From: Firmicutes bacterium UBA6806
Lineage (GTDB): Bacteria; Bacillota; Clostridia; Peptostreptococcales; Acidaminobacteraceae
Assembly (NCBI GenBank): GCA_002452745.1
Contig: DKFC01000048.1
Span: forward strand, 1-48,399
Reading direction: 5' to 3'
DNA: 48,399 nucleotides
The position numbers and the translations under genes are program-made. This document shows positions 9,008 to 18,008 of the stretch, one piece after another. The first letter of the stretch is position 1; each line of letters begins with the position of its first letter. Under the pieces are notes generated by a model. The model made no database searches, had not been told where the DNA came from, and saw only the letters and a list, made by a program, of their open reading frames with translations.

Positions 9008-9036
9008 ATCTTATCAATCATGTGTTTTTCTGTCAA
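9008..9036 (-). promoter_or_regulatory. Promoter of the hyd operon
   Basis: A perfect -35 TTGACA (9031-9036), a 17-bp spacer and -10 TAAGAT (9008-9013) predict a start near 9001, downstream of the diguanylate cyclase gene. Confidence 0.75.
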
Positions 9037-9059
9037 GCCTCTTTACATAAAATTCAAAT

Positions 9060-11171
9060 TTAAAATTTAATGATTTGTACCTGGTTTCGTCCGACCCTTT
9101 TAGATCGGTACAAAGCCACATCTGCATTTTTTAAAATCAAATCTTCATTCAGTGTATCCAACTGGGTTTCAAACAATGCCACACCGACGCTAATGGTTAC
9201 GATGTCATCCACTCCAACCCCTTTATGTGGTATTCTCAGCTGACTCACCTCATTTAAAATATTCTGTGCCAGGTTTCTAACAGTCTGCAAATCTATATCT
9301 GGAAAAATCATCAAAAACTCGTCTCCGCCAAACCGATAGAGATATGGCGATTTTAATGACCCTTTTTTAAAGATTACATCTGAAATCTTCTTGATGACAA
9401 TGTCTCCGTCCAGATGTCCATATCGGTCGTTGTACTCTTTGAAAAAGTCGATGTCACAGAGAATTGTGGCAACAGAGCACTGAGTCCTTTTTACAGTCAG
9501 CAGAACCTCTTTAACATCTTCATTGAGAGCATTTCTGTTGAGCAGGCCACTAAGCCCGTCACGCCTTGAAATTCTCTCTAATTTCTTATTGAGCGCTATC
9601 ATTTGTTCACTTTTTATGGCATTGGTTATGGCCACTGAGATATAAGAGGAAAACAACCTTATCATTTCAAGTTCTGTGTCGTTAAAGGCATTATTCTCAT
9701 ATTTTTGAAGTGAAAAGACTCCTATTATTTCGTTGTCGTTGATAAGTGGCACATAGAAGACACTCTCATATGGAACTTCCAAATCGGGAAAATTTACATT
9801 GACAGGCTCAAAATCCTCAATATTCAGTTGATTGGTATTACCCGTGTAAATTTCCCGCTTATTTCTCACCACCCACGCTGCCAAACTGCTCTTGTTGGAC
9901 ACTTCTATATCATAGGAAGACGTTATCTCACCACTGTGGTACATGGATCTTCTGACAATTTGATTGGCATTTGCATCGTACATGCCAATCACCACTGCGT
10001 CACAGCTGGTGAAACTCACGAGTTTGTTGATAATCAGCCTCATGAGCGCATCATAATCTTGCTCCTTGGAAATGTCTTTAGAGACTTCGTGAATAAATCG
10101 CATATTCTCAAAAAAATGGAGGTTATTCTGTCTAATTCGCTCATCCAGTTCTATCTCTGTTTTCTCAGAAAGTTGATAAACGCTGGTTTCATAGAGTTTT
10201 TTTAGTCTTTTTTCATCGTAATCGCTCAACTTCTTATACAAACTGAATGCCATTTCAATTTCACCTTGTTTCTCAGCCAAATCGCAAGCCAATTTAATTG
10301 CAGTTCTCAAGATGTTGTAGTCAGCCAATTTTTCAGACGTTTCAACCGTCTTTAACCCTCTAATGTAAGCGTCTTGATTCTGTTCAGTTTTTGATAATAA
10401 TTTGACAAATTCTAGTTCAGATTCGTTGATGCCTACAACGTCGTTCTCACTTTCAAACTCCAGTTGAGCCTTTTCAAGGGCATCTCTTGCCCCCTTATAA
10501 TCTTGTACAATCAAAAGGTATTTACCACAGGCTAGATAATAAAGTCCTTGCATGTTGAGCTTTGTCTTCATACTGGATTTCATCAGTTCTAGATAATCTC
10601 GAATTTCATCAATGCGCCCTAGAGAAATCAAGCACTCTATAATGTTATAGGAGACGAGGTATTCAGATTTTTTATTGAACTCCTTTTGAGCCAGCGTCAG
10701 AGCTTCACTGTAGTAATGCAGAGCTTTTTCAACCATTCCCATAGAATTATATATAATGGCAATATTATTGATTAAAATACTCTGAAACCCCTTTTTCTTT
10801 TCTCGCCTATCCAAAGCTTCAAGTGATTGATGATAATAGTCAAGGGCGATGGCAAAATTCCCAAATTGACTGTGTATATTGCCCATAATGTTAAAAAGTC
10901 TAACATCAATATCTGGATTTTGGAGCTTTTTTGCCAATTTTAACGCCTCTACAGCCTTTTGCCTAGCCCTTTCCAGATCACCCGAAAAAAACAGCTCATT
11001 GGCAAGATTGGCCAAGGTTCGTGCCTTTAAAGGTTCGTTTAACGAGTCAATCTCATCTTCAAGCAATCGCACTTCGGAGAGTTTTCGCTTGTGATTGACA
11101 CTTTGATCAAACTCAATCAAATGATTGATTCGAGTTGCCCGTTCCAGTATAGTTTCACTGTTCTCACTCAA
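9060..11171 (-). CDS. TPR-GAF-GGDEF diguanylate cyclase
   Basis: The protein is 703 aa, without signal peptide or membrane helices. Residues about 40-330 form tetratricopeptide-like helical repeats. A GAF domain (about 345-510) follows, then a GGDEF domain with intact YRFGGDEF signature and the DIDFFKEYNDRYGHLDGD metal and substrate motif. It should make c-di-GMP from two GTP. The RxxD inhibitory I-site just before GGDEF is absent (KSPY there), so product inhibition at that site is unlikely. The start is TTG at 11171, supported by AAGGGGGGG 7 nt upstream, with no in-frame ATG nearby. It lies behind an EAL gene, so synthesis and breakdown are neighbours. Confidence 0.88.
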   Translation of the reverse strand: MSENSETILERATRINHLIEFDQSVNHKRKLSEVRLLEDEIDSLNEPLKARTLANLANELFFSGDLERARQKAVEALKLAKKLQNPDIDVRLFNIMGNIHSQFGNFAIALDYYHQSLEALDRREKKKGFQSILINNIAIIYNSMGMVEKALHYYSEALTLAQKEFNKKSEYLVSYNIIECLISLGRIDEIRDYLELMKSSMKTKLNMQGLYYLACGKYLLIVQDYKGARDALEKAQLEFESENDVVGINESELEFVKLLSKTEQNQDAYIRGLKTVETSEKLADYNILRTAIKLACDLAEKQGEIEMAFSLYKKLSDYDEKRLKKLYETSVYQLSEKTEIELDERIRQNNLHFFENMRFIHEVSKDISKEQDYDALMRLIINKLVSFTSCDAVVIGMYDANANQIVRRSMYHSGEITSSYDIEVSNKSSLAAWVVRNKREIYTGNTNQLNIEDFEPVNVNFPDLEVPYESVFYVPLINDNEIIGVFSLQKYENNAFNDTELEMIRLFSSYISVAITNAIKSEQMIALNKKLERISRRDGLSGLLNRNALNEDVKEVLLTVKRTQCSVATILCDIDFFKEYNDRYGHLDGDIVIKKISDVIFKKGSLKSPYLYRFGGDEFLMIFPDIDLQTVRNLAQNILNEVSQLRIPHKGVGVDDIVTISVGVALFETQLDTLNEDLILKNADVALYRSKRVGRNQVQIIKF

Positions 11172-11258
11172 GCACTATCCCCCCCTTAAAACTATTGTTG
11201 ATATAAATTATAACATTTATTATACACTTTTTTATCTTTTTTGAAACGGATCTATCCC

Positions 11259-13595
11259 TTATATTTTTAGATTGCCTCCTCGGAGCAGCAACTTAGACAA
11301 TTCCTCTTTGTAGATAGGTCTGCTATACAAGTAGCCTTGAATGGATTCCACTTCTAAATCCTTAAGGTATTCAAGCTGATTGCTCTCTTCAACCCCTTCA
11401 ATTACCACTTCGAGGTTCATATGATGCGCCATGTCCACGATAGAATCTATGAGGTTGTACTCTTCTCGGTTTAAATTCATCTCCAAGAGAAAATCCTTGT
11501 CAATTTTTAATTTGTCAATTTTTAGATTTCTCAAATAGTTGAGAGACGAGTATCCCTTGCCAAAATCGTCCAGTGCTATCTTAACCCCCAGACGCTTTGC
11601 CTCAGCTATAACCGTTCTCACGTGATTAATATCCTCAATTAAACAGGTCTCTGTAATTTCAATACAAATTTGCCCCGACCGAATATCGAATGCATCCATC
11701 TGTTCTTTAATGTAAGGAATAAACTCACTGGATGTAAACCAGAGCGGTGATGTGTTCACTGAGACGAAAAACGGTTTTTCATAAATCTCCCGCCAAAGCT
11801 TTAGCATATGACAGCTTTTTTCAAAGACAATTCGATCTATTTCACTGACGATTCCCATTTTTTCTGCAATTGGAATAAACACATCTGGTGAGATATTTTG
11901 TCCATCTTTTCGCTTCCATCTCACGAGGGCCTCTACTCCCTGTATCTGATGTGTAATTGGGTCTACCACTGGTTGATAAGCAACGGCAATTTCGTTGCCC
12001 TTAAGTGCAGCTCTCAAATCAGATTCAAGCTGCATTTGTCTAAAGTAACCCTCTTTGATCTTTTGAGAATAGAAGATGACCTCATTGTCACTTGGGCTCT
12101 GATTGGCAATCTCTATATTTTCAAGCATTGCATTGGCATTACTCCCGTGTTCGGGATATCTTGCAACGATGATTTTAGTTCTAATATCAATATTAGACAA
12201 AATCTGTGTCATCTTCTCTCTAAAATTTTCCACCTGTAGTGCCGTGCTGGCTTCATCGCTTGATATGGTTATTACATCAAAGGTATAATCACCTTTTCTA
12301 TATACTTTTTGAGAGCCAAACACCGTTTTAATCTGTGTTACAAAGGTAGATAAAAACCTTTGAACCCTCTCATGACTTAGAAAATCAACAATCTCGCGGT
12401 CATTGAGCACACATATGGAAACAAGACACAGGTACTGTTCCTCTGTCAAGTCTCTCATAGATTCATCCAGTTCCTTTTCGAGCAAATAAATGTTGCCAAC
12501 ACCTGTCACGGTATCGTAATAGCCCATCTCTCCAATGAACTCTTCTCTTTGACTTAGAAGCTGCCTAATCGCCTGAAAATGTGACCAGATGCCAGACAAT
12601 TCTCTCACAGACGAAAAATTGGTTTTCATTCCAGCATGTCCATGCTCCACTGCGTATTGAAGGTTCTCTACCTTTTGAACGATGCCCTTATAGAGGATTT
12701 TATAGTACACCAACACTAATAGGAACGTCAAAATAAAGAACGCTATACTGGTATACCAGTACATCATGGTTTTCATTGATTCTATTTCCATGTTCGAGTA
12801 CGTAATCTGTTTCAAAATAAAAGCACTGTCAATCCAAAACGCCGACTCAAGTGGAAGCATCTGCAAAGTAATGATCTCACCCTCGTTTCGAACCACCATT
12901 AAGTTCCCATGTTTAAGGAAATTCATATCCGATGCGGTAAATTCACCATTGGTGGCCTTTTGCGGAAAATACGCCTCTATGGAATCCACATCTGCATCTC
13001 GTTTCAAATAAATAAGACGTGCAGTGGCGTGTTCATTTAACACAAGGGAATTGAAGTTAAATAAGTTTGGATAGAGTGCCTCGTATGTATCAAGGGGATA
13101 GTACCGTAAAATGGCCGTTTTCAAATCAAATACAACATACAATTGCCTTTTTTCTTTGAGAAAACGCCTTTCAACCACTATTTTAATATCTCTCGTCCCT
13201 GTATCATGATAATAGCCGTATATAAGTGGGTACTCTGATGCCTCTTGTCTCACATTAAGTTTGAACTGAGGAAATTCATCTCTTGGCAAAACCACAGCGT
13301 TATTTTCATCTGCTAAAAAATAATTCTCAGCCCCAAGGTCTGAAACCATGTGATTCAAGGACAGTGCGTTGAGCTGATATTGATTATCTTCCACAGCATT
13401 TACGAGTTCACCACCCACGATGGATAAAATCATGTGTTCCTGTTCAATCGCCCTTTTGACAGCATTCATATCACTTTTAAAAATCTCTGATTCCAAGTGG
13501 TGAATAAAAGCCCTTTGCCCAATAATATTGAAAGCACCACCAAATAGTGAAATGCAGAGCGTCATCATCAAAAATAAGATAAATTTCCTTTTCAT
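11259..13595 (-). CDS. Membrane c-di-GMP phosphodiesterase: extracellular sensor, degenerate GGDEF, EAL
   Basis: The protein is 778 aa. An N-terminal helix (about 5-28) and a second helix (about 275-298) bracket an extracytoplasmic sensor region resembling CHASE4 or Cache folds; the call is loose. A HAMP-like linker, a GGDEF domain with lost signature (KGDYTF in place of GGDEF) and an EAL domain follow. The EAL domain keeps EALVRW, the glutamate of ITETCL, DDFGKGYSSL, the lysine of LKIDKDF and VIEGVE, so hydrolysis of c-di-GMP is expected, with the dead GGDEF perhaps a GTP sensor. The start has GGAGAT upstream. The next gene encodes a cyclase in the same direction after 87 nt. Confidence 0.87.
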   Translation of the reverse strand: MKRKFILFLMMTLCISLFGGAFNIIGQRAFIHHLESEIFKSDMNAVKRAIEQEHMILSIVGGELVNAVEDNQYQLNALSLNHMVSDLGAENYFLADENNAVVLPRDEFPQFKLNVRQEASEYPLIYGYYHDTGTRDIKIVVERRFLKEKRQLYVVFDLKTAILRYYPLDTYEALYPNLFNFNSLVLNEHATARLIYLKRDADVDSIEAYFPQKATNGEFTASDMNFLKHGNLMVVRNEGEIITLQMLPLESAFWIDSAFILKQITYSNMEIESMKTMMYWYTSIAFFILTFLLVLVYYKILYKGIVQKVENLQYAVEHGHAGMKTNFSSVRELSGIWSHFQAIRQLLSQREEFIGEMGYYDTVTGVGNIYLLEKELDESMRDLTEEQYLCLVSICVLNDREIVDFLSHERVQRFLSTFVTQIKTVFGSQKVYRKGDYTFDVITISSDEASTALQVENFREKMTQILSNIDIRTKIIVARYPEHGSNANAMLENIEIANQSPSDNEVIFYSQKIKEGYFRQMQLESDLRAALKGNEIAVAYQPVVDPITHQIQGVEALVRWKRKDGQNISPDVFIPIAEKMGIVSEIDRIVFEKSCHMLKLWREIYEKPFFVSVNTSPLWFTSSEFIPYIKEQMDAFDIRSGQICIEITETCLIEDINHVRTVIAEAKRLGVKIALDDFGKGYSSLNYLRNLKIDKLKIDKDFLLEMNLNREEYNLIDSIVDMAHHMNLEVVIEGVEESNQLEYLKDLEVESIQGYLYSRPIYKEELSKLLLRGGNLKI

Positions 13596-13655
13596 CTTTT
13601 ATCTCCATCTGTATTGTCAATCCAATATAAGTCGCCACTCTAAAGTCCCAAGACA

Positions 13656-13690
13656 TAGAAAAAGCTGCAATCTCTATGACATTACAGCTT
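13656..13690 (-). terminator. Terminator after the ABC-F gene
   Basis: On the minus strand AAGCTGTAAT and ATTGCAGCTT pair over 10 bp around a 9-nt loop, followed by a short T tract; it lies about 50 nt after the ABC-F stop codon. Confidence 0.65.
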
Positions 13691-13742
13691 ATACCCACTT
13701 ATTTTGAATCTATTCCATTTGACATTTTACAAGTAATCACTT

Positions 13743-15650
13743 CTAGACGTATTGCTCCCACCGCTCATAGATTTGCGCCATTTCCAGCTCCACTTGACGC
13801 TTTTCTTCTAACTTTAGTTGAATTAACTGATAGTCATCCACATTTAATTCAATTTCACGTTCAATTTTCTCGAGTACTTGCTCTAAGGTCTCTATTTCAC
13901 CTTCCAGTTTCTCTATCATAAACGTGTTTTTTCTTTGTACAGCCTTTGGATTTTCTTGATTCTGTGAGACAGATTCGGGATGTCTTGATTCATTTACAAT
14001 CGGTTCATTGAAAGATTTCTTATGATGTAGGGACTCGTTCAGCATTTTAGATTTATAGGCTTTATAAGCTTCATAATCCCCATCAATAACAGTGATCTTA
14101 CCAGATTCCAGCCACCAGATTTTTTCTGCAAATTTGTTGATAAAATGACGGTCATGTGACACAAAGATCACTGTCCCTTCATAATCGTCAATTGCATTTT
14201 CAACCCATTCTCTAGACTTTAAATCCAAGTGATTCGTCGGTTCATCCAAAATCAGAAGGTTTACTGACTTTTCCATCATGACACTGAGCATGAGCCTTGT
14301 CTTTTCACCCCCTGAGAGCCGTCCAATCAGTTTTTCGATCATCTCCGATCTGAAATGATAAGCCGCCAGCACCGCACGTGCTTTTCCAGAAGTCAAGGAG
14401 AGCTCGTTCATTAAAAATTCAATCACCGTCATCTTGGGACTTTCAAATTCAATTTCTTGAGGCAAATAAGCCATTGAGACACTGGGCGCTAAGGCAACGT
14501 TGCCACTGTCCACAGAAATTTCGCCTACAATCGCCTTTAGAAGTGTGGTTTTACCCGAACCATTTTCACCTAAAACAGCGACTCTATCCTTATAAAATAT
14601 TTGGCCCGACAGTCCCTTAAAAACACAATTGTCACCATACATTTTCGCCACATCCTGTAAGGTCAAAATCTCCTTGCTTCGCTTTTCGCTCAGCTCAAAT
14701 GCCTGTTTAATTTCCCTGTCTTTCACGGGCTTTTCCACTTTAGGCATTTTTTCAATGCGCCTTTCAATATTGACAGCATGTTTATAAAGTTTTTCGTTAT
14801 CACCAATTTTTGCCCAGATTCTAAGTCTTTTGGCGGCGGCTTCAAGCTGCTTAATTTTCTTTTGATTTTTTTCATATTGATTTTGCTGTTGTTCAAAGCG
14901 CATTTCTTTCTCAGCTGTGTAAAACGTATAACCGCCACCATAATGTTCAATTGTCCCATTTTTTAGTTCCATAATTCGATGAACTGTCTGGTCTAGAAAG
15001 TATCGGTCATGCGACACGATGACAACCACCCCTTTAAAGCGTTCCAAAAATCGTTCCAACCATTCAATCGTCTCTAAATCCAAATGATTTGTTGGTTCAT
15101 CCAGTAGCAGGACATTTACTTCTTCAAGTAAAATCCTCGCAAGGCATGCCCTCGTCTTTTCACCACCGCTCAACTGCATGAAAAATCGCTTTTGGAAGTC
15201 TTCGTCTATATTCATAGACTCACAAATCTGGCTGATCTTATCTTCCACAAAGTACCCATCTCCATGTTCGAACAACACTTGTAGTCTTCCATATCTTTCT
15301 AAAAGCGCTTCACTTTCTTGTTGCCTCATCTGTTCTTCAATTAACACCATCTGTTTTTTTATGGCATATAGTTCCCCGAAGGCCTCCTGCAAGAATTCTC
15401 TAACAGTCACCGACGCCTCAACCACTGGCAATTGCTCTAAAAGACCAATTTTAGCTTCTTTAGAGATTGCAATTTGACCTGACTCATAGGGTTCTGCACT
15501 GGAAAGCAGTTTGAAAATAGTGGATTTTCCCGCACCGTTTGTTCCCAAGATGCCCACCACTTCTCCTTCGTGTATATCAAAAGACAGTTTATCCAATATT
15601 AAATTGGCACCGTAGTATTTTGTCACTTCATTAAAACTTATTTTCAACAT
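13743..15650 (-). CDS. ABC-F family ribosome-associated ATPase (possible antibiotic-resistance type)
   Basis: The protein is 635 aa from ATG 15650, with GGAGG 6-10 nt upstream; the longer frame to 15728 translates the leader terminator. It has two ABC ATPase domains in one chain: Walker A GTNGAGKST and GENGSGKTT, two LSGGEKTR signatures, two LLLDEPTNHLDL-type Walker B/EQ motifs and two VSHDR switch histidines. A charged interdomain linker (about 245-315) and a C-terminal coiled coil (about 570-635) fit ABC-F proteins. There is no membrane domain, so it acts on the ribosome (translation factor or ribosome protection), not as a pump. The upstream leader ORF and terminator are typical of resistance ABC-Fs, but housekeeping Uup or YkpA-like function cannot be excluded. 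Confidence 0.88.
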   Translation of the reverse strand: MLKISFNEVTKYYGANLILDKLSFDIHEGEVVGILGTNGAGKSTIFKLLSSAEPYESGQIAISKEAKIGLLEQLPVVEASVTVREFLQEAFGELYAIKKQMVLIEEQMRQQESEALLERYGRLQVLFEHGDGYFVEDKISQICESMNIDEDFQKRFFMQLSGGEKTRACLARILLEEVNVLLLDEPTNHLDLETIEWLERFLERFKGVVVIVSHDRYFLDQTVHRIMELKNGTIEHYGGGYTFYTAEKEMRFEQQQNQYEKNQKKIKQLEAAAKRLRIWAKIGDNEKLYKHAVNIERRIEKMPKVEKPVKDREIKQAFELSEKRSKEILTLQDVAKMYGDNCVFKGLSGQIFYKDRVAVLGENGSGKTTLLKAIVGEISVDSGNVALAPSVSMAYLPQEIEFESPKMTVIEFLMNELSLTSGKARAVLAAYHFRSEMIEKLIGRLSGGEKTRLMLSVMMEKSVNLLILDEPTNHLDLKSREWVENAIDDYEGTVIFVSHDRHFINKFAEKIWWLESGKITVIDGDYEAYKAYKSKMLNESLHHKKSFNEPIVNESRHPESVSQNQENPKAVQRKNTFMIEKLEGEIETLEQVLEKIEREIELNVDDYQLIQLKLEEKRQVELEMAQIYERWEQYV

Positions 15651-15670
15651 ATTGACCTCCTCAATGGCAT

Positions 15671-15698
15671 AAAAAAACCCGTGTAACGATACACGGGT
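15671..15698 (-). terminator. Attenuator terminator upstream of the ABC-F gene
   Basis: On the minus strand a perfect 9-bp stem (ACCCGTGTA/TACACGGGT, loop TCGT) is followed by seven T. It lies between the leader ORF and the ABC-F start, so readthrough is required for expression. Confidence 0.85.
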
Positions 15699-15734
15699 CA
15701 TCTTTTCGTGAATATCTTTACATAACAAGAATCT

Positions 15735-15839
15735 CTAAATTTGGACAGAACTCTCCCGTAATGTCACAAAATATGCTGATATTCTTGCCACATAATGCTC
15801 GTTTATCTTCAGTTGTACGGCTTTTCTGTCAACGAACAT
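15735..15839 (-). CDS. Leader peptide of the ABC-F gene (34 aa)
   Basis: This small ORF begins MFVDRKAVQL and ends at TAG after 34 codons. It has its own GGAGG ribosome-binding site (15845-15849) 5 nt before ATG and starts about 22 nt after the predicted transcription start. It sits immediately upstream of the terminator hairpin. Stalling on such an ORF is the known way resistance ABC-F, erm and cat genes sense ribosome-targeting drugs. Codons 27-28 contain TACGGG, able to pair with CCCGT of the terminator 5' arm, and GAATATC in codons 19-20 can pair with GATATTC just before the hairpin. I do not recognise the peptide itself. Confidence 0.6.
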   Translation of the reverse strand: MFVDRKAVQLKINEHYVARISAYFVTLRESSVQI

Positions 15840-15867
15840 AATATCCTCCAGTCAATATAACACTCTA

Positions 15868-15896
15868 AATATACCACAATGCATTCAACAAATCAA
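15868..15896 (-). promoter_or_regulatory. Promoter of the ABC-F leader transcript
   Basis: -35 TTGATT (15891-15896), 17-bp spacer, -10 TATATT (15868-15873); the predicted start near 15861 precedes the leader ORF. Confidence 0.65.
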
Positions 15897-15923
15897 GGAC
15901 CCTATAAGGTACAACTTTATCAT

Positions 15924-16733
15924 CTAACATGCATAAAAGAACATTCTCAAGAACTCGTAATAATCATCTGTTTCATAAGAAATGGTACAGTTGTCAATTA
16001 ATTTGACTCCTGGATAAAATTGAGCCTTATAGGCCAATCCCGCATTTGCAAATGATATTTCAAAAGTCATCTTGTCTGGAATTCCAAGCGCACAGGCCTT
16101 TGGATTCTCTCGATATCCCTTTATGGCAGTTCTCACACCCTCTTCTATTGCAAGAAGCGCTTCATTTCCACTCATCGTGGTACAAGCACTCCCCTTACAA
16201 GATTTTACTGCCACTGTGACGATATTTGGAATCAGTGACTTCGCTTCGTCACAAATCGCCTGATCCCCCGTGATGGCGATAATGGGGGTTTTATAATAAG
16301 CAGCTGTATAGGCATTCATCATAAATTCACTCATATAGACGCCATTCATCTTGATATAGCGATATGCAGTTGAATTCATCGTATGTGCCAGCGGATTGCC
16401 CGCAGAATAAGCCCCTGCATGATACCCCGTAAAGACAACAGCATCATAACCGTCTTCCACACCCGACATCATGACAAGCGGATCTCTCGTCCAAGCCCTG
16501 TGGGTCAAAACGCCATTTGGAAGTTCGGTGATATTGATATTTCTACCTGAGTCATGAGCATCTTTTACAATCACTTTTGTTGCACTGAGTTCAAGTGCTG
16601 TTTCGCAAACAACTTGAACTTCTTTTGTCATTTGTTGTTTACTCCATTGGTAATCCGCCTGATCGTTGTTGACTTCATTCCAATTGACAACACCTGCAAT
16701 GCCTTCCATGTCTGAACTAATATAAATTTTCAT
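15924..16733 (-). CDS. dppA: M55-family D-aminopeptidase DppA
   Basis: The protein is 269 aa, similar in length to B. subtilis DppA, a zinc D-aminopeptidase that releases N-terminal D-amino acids (D-Ala-D-Ala, D-Ala-Gly-Gly) from peptides. The N-terminal MKIYISSDMEG motif supplies zinc ligands D8 and E10, with H60 (KDAHDSG) and H105 (GYHAGAY) further along. No signal peptide is seen, so it is cytoplasmic. It is the last gene after alr and an M20 amidohydrolase, 60 nt downstream of the latter, suggesting recycling of D-Ala-containing peptides. I see no dpp transporter genes nearby. Confidence 0.9.
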   Translation of the reverse strand: MKIYISSDMEGIAGVVNWNEVNNDQADYQWSKQQMTKEVQVVCETALELSATKVIVKDAHDSGRNINITELPNGVLTHRAWTRDPLVMMSGVEDGYDAVVFTGYHAGAYSAGNPLAHTMNSTAYRYIKMNGVYMSEFMMNAYTAAYYKTPIIAITGDQAICDEAKSLIPNIVTVAVKSCKGSACTTMSGNEALLAIEEGVRTAIKGYRENPKACALGIPDKMTFEISFANAGLAYKAQFYPGVKLIDNCTISYETDDYYEFLRMFFYAC

Positions 16734-16793
16734 AGTACGCCTCCTGTCCTTAGGTTAATTTATCACCACATGCTCTCGATACGAGCATTTTAA

Positions 16794-17993
16794 CTACTTC
16801 ATATCCCCTCTCATAAGCAAATCCAGTGTGATGAGGCTCTGTAGAAATACCCCCACAGTCAAACAGGTTTCATCTATTTCAAATTGTTCAGTATGCAGTG
16901 CAGAGGAAATTTCCTTGGACTGATTGCCACATCCCAGATGATAGAACGCACCTGGTGCTCTATCCAGGAAGAATGAGAAGTCTTCAACCCCCAGTGACGG
17001 CGCCTCTTTTTCATAGACGTGTTCATTTCCGAGAACAGATGCCGCCAAAGCCTTCACCTTTCTCGCCACCGGAATATCGTTTATAAGAGCTTGATACCCC
17101 TCCCTAAAGCTGACCTCCGCATGGCCTCCGTTTCCCTCTGAGATTGCAACTGCAAGTCTTTCAACTCTTTGTTTCAAATCTTTTCTAGTGACTTCATCTG
17201 TGGTTCTCATCATGCCACTGAGCACCACTTCATCGCACAAGATGTTGTTTTTAACACCTCCATGGATCTGACCCACAGTGATTACCGCTTGATTCAGCGG
17301 CGATATCTGACGACTCATAATGCCATTTATCCCTGTCACGACTTGCGCGGCAATGTTGATTGCGTCTACACCTTTTTCTGGATAAGCGCCATGTGCGGCT
17401 TTACCCCTCACAGCTATTTTAAAGCTGTCAGAAGCTGCATTTAACTTGCCTTCTCTGGTTTCAATCTCCCCAACTTCCAAGTAGGGCATCACATGCAGTC
17501 CAATTACATAGTCCACTTTGGGATTGTCCATACACCCTTCTTGCACCATGCGATCAGCTCCGCCCACAGTCTCCTCAGCAGGTTGAAAAAATCCTTTGAC
17601 CGTTCCCCCCCACTGGGATTCATGTTCTTTTAGATATTTTAGAGTCCCCAGGAGTATTGTGGTATGCGCGTCGTGACCACAAGCATGCATGACCCCTTTG
17701 TTCTTTGAAGCATAAGGTTTAAACTCTGGTTCTTGAATTGGAAGTGCGTCAATATCTGCTCTGATTCCAACTACATTTCCCGTGCCACCCTTGCCAGTTA
17801 CCACAGCAAGAACACCTGTGTCCGCTATTTTTTCATGCTGAATCCCCAGAGAATCCAGCACATCCTCTATGAATTTCTGAGTTTCATGTTCCCCTTCGCT
17901 GAGTTCAGGATTTTGATGGATTCTCCGTCTCGTCTCAATCAGCCATGTTTCATCTTGTGCCAACAACTTATATAAATGATGCTCCTGATACAT
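16794..17993 (-). CDS. M20-family amidohydrolase/carboxypeptidase (HipO/AmaA-like)
   Basis: The protein is 399 aa, full length for the M20D metallohydrolases (hippurate hydrolase, N-acyl-L-amino acid amidohydrolase, N-acetyl-diaminopimelate deacetylase). Metal-binding signatures are MHACGHDAHT, PAEETVGGA with the catalytic glutamate pair, GLHVMP, and the late HLGCG/LHTEQFE histidine region. The dimerisation domain lies at about 190-305. The exact substrate cannot be read from sequence. It sits 15 nt after alr and before dppA, pointing to acylated or D-residue-containing peptides. Confidence 0.85.
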   Translation of the reverse strand: MYQEHHLYKLLAQDETWLIETRRRIHQNPELSEGEHETQKFIEDVLDSLGIQHEKIADTGVLAVVTGKGGTGNVVGIRADIDALPIQEPEFKPYASKNKGVMHACGHDAHTTILLGTLKYLKEHESQWGGTVKGFFQPAEETVGGADRMVQEGCMDNPKVDYVIGLHVMPYLEVGEIETREGKLNAASDSFKIAVRGKAAHGAYPEKGVDAINIAAQVVTGINGIMSRQISPLNQAVITVGQIHGGVKNNILCDEVVLSGMMRTTDEVTRKDLKQRVERLAVAISEGNGGHAEVSFREGYQALINDIPVARKVKALAASVLGNEHVYEKEAPSLGVEDFSFFLDRAPGAFYHLGCGNQSKEISSALHTEQFEIDETCLTVGVFLQSLITLDLLMRGDMK

Positions 17994-18008
17994 GATTCCT
18001 CCTGAATT

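Noticed and set aside
8857..9021. Cys-rich small ORF of about 54 codons upstream of the hyd operon
   Set aside because: Its ATG lies within the promoter spacer, upstream of the predicted transcript start, and it has no ribosome-binding site.
8836..9022. 10-bp inverted repeat CATGATTGAT/ATCAATCATG around the hyd leader
   Set aside because: One arm falls in the promoter spacer and would not be transcribed, so an RNA role is unlikely; a protein site is possible but unsupported.
15651..15728. 26-residue N-terminal extension of the ABC-F frame
   Set aside because: It runs through the attenuator hairpin; GGAGG sits before ATG 15650.
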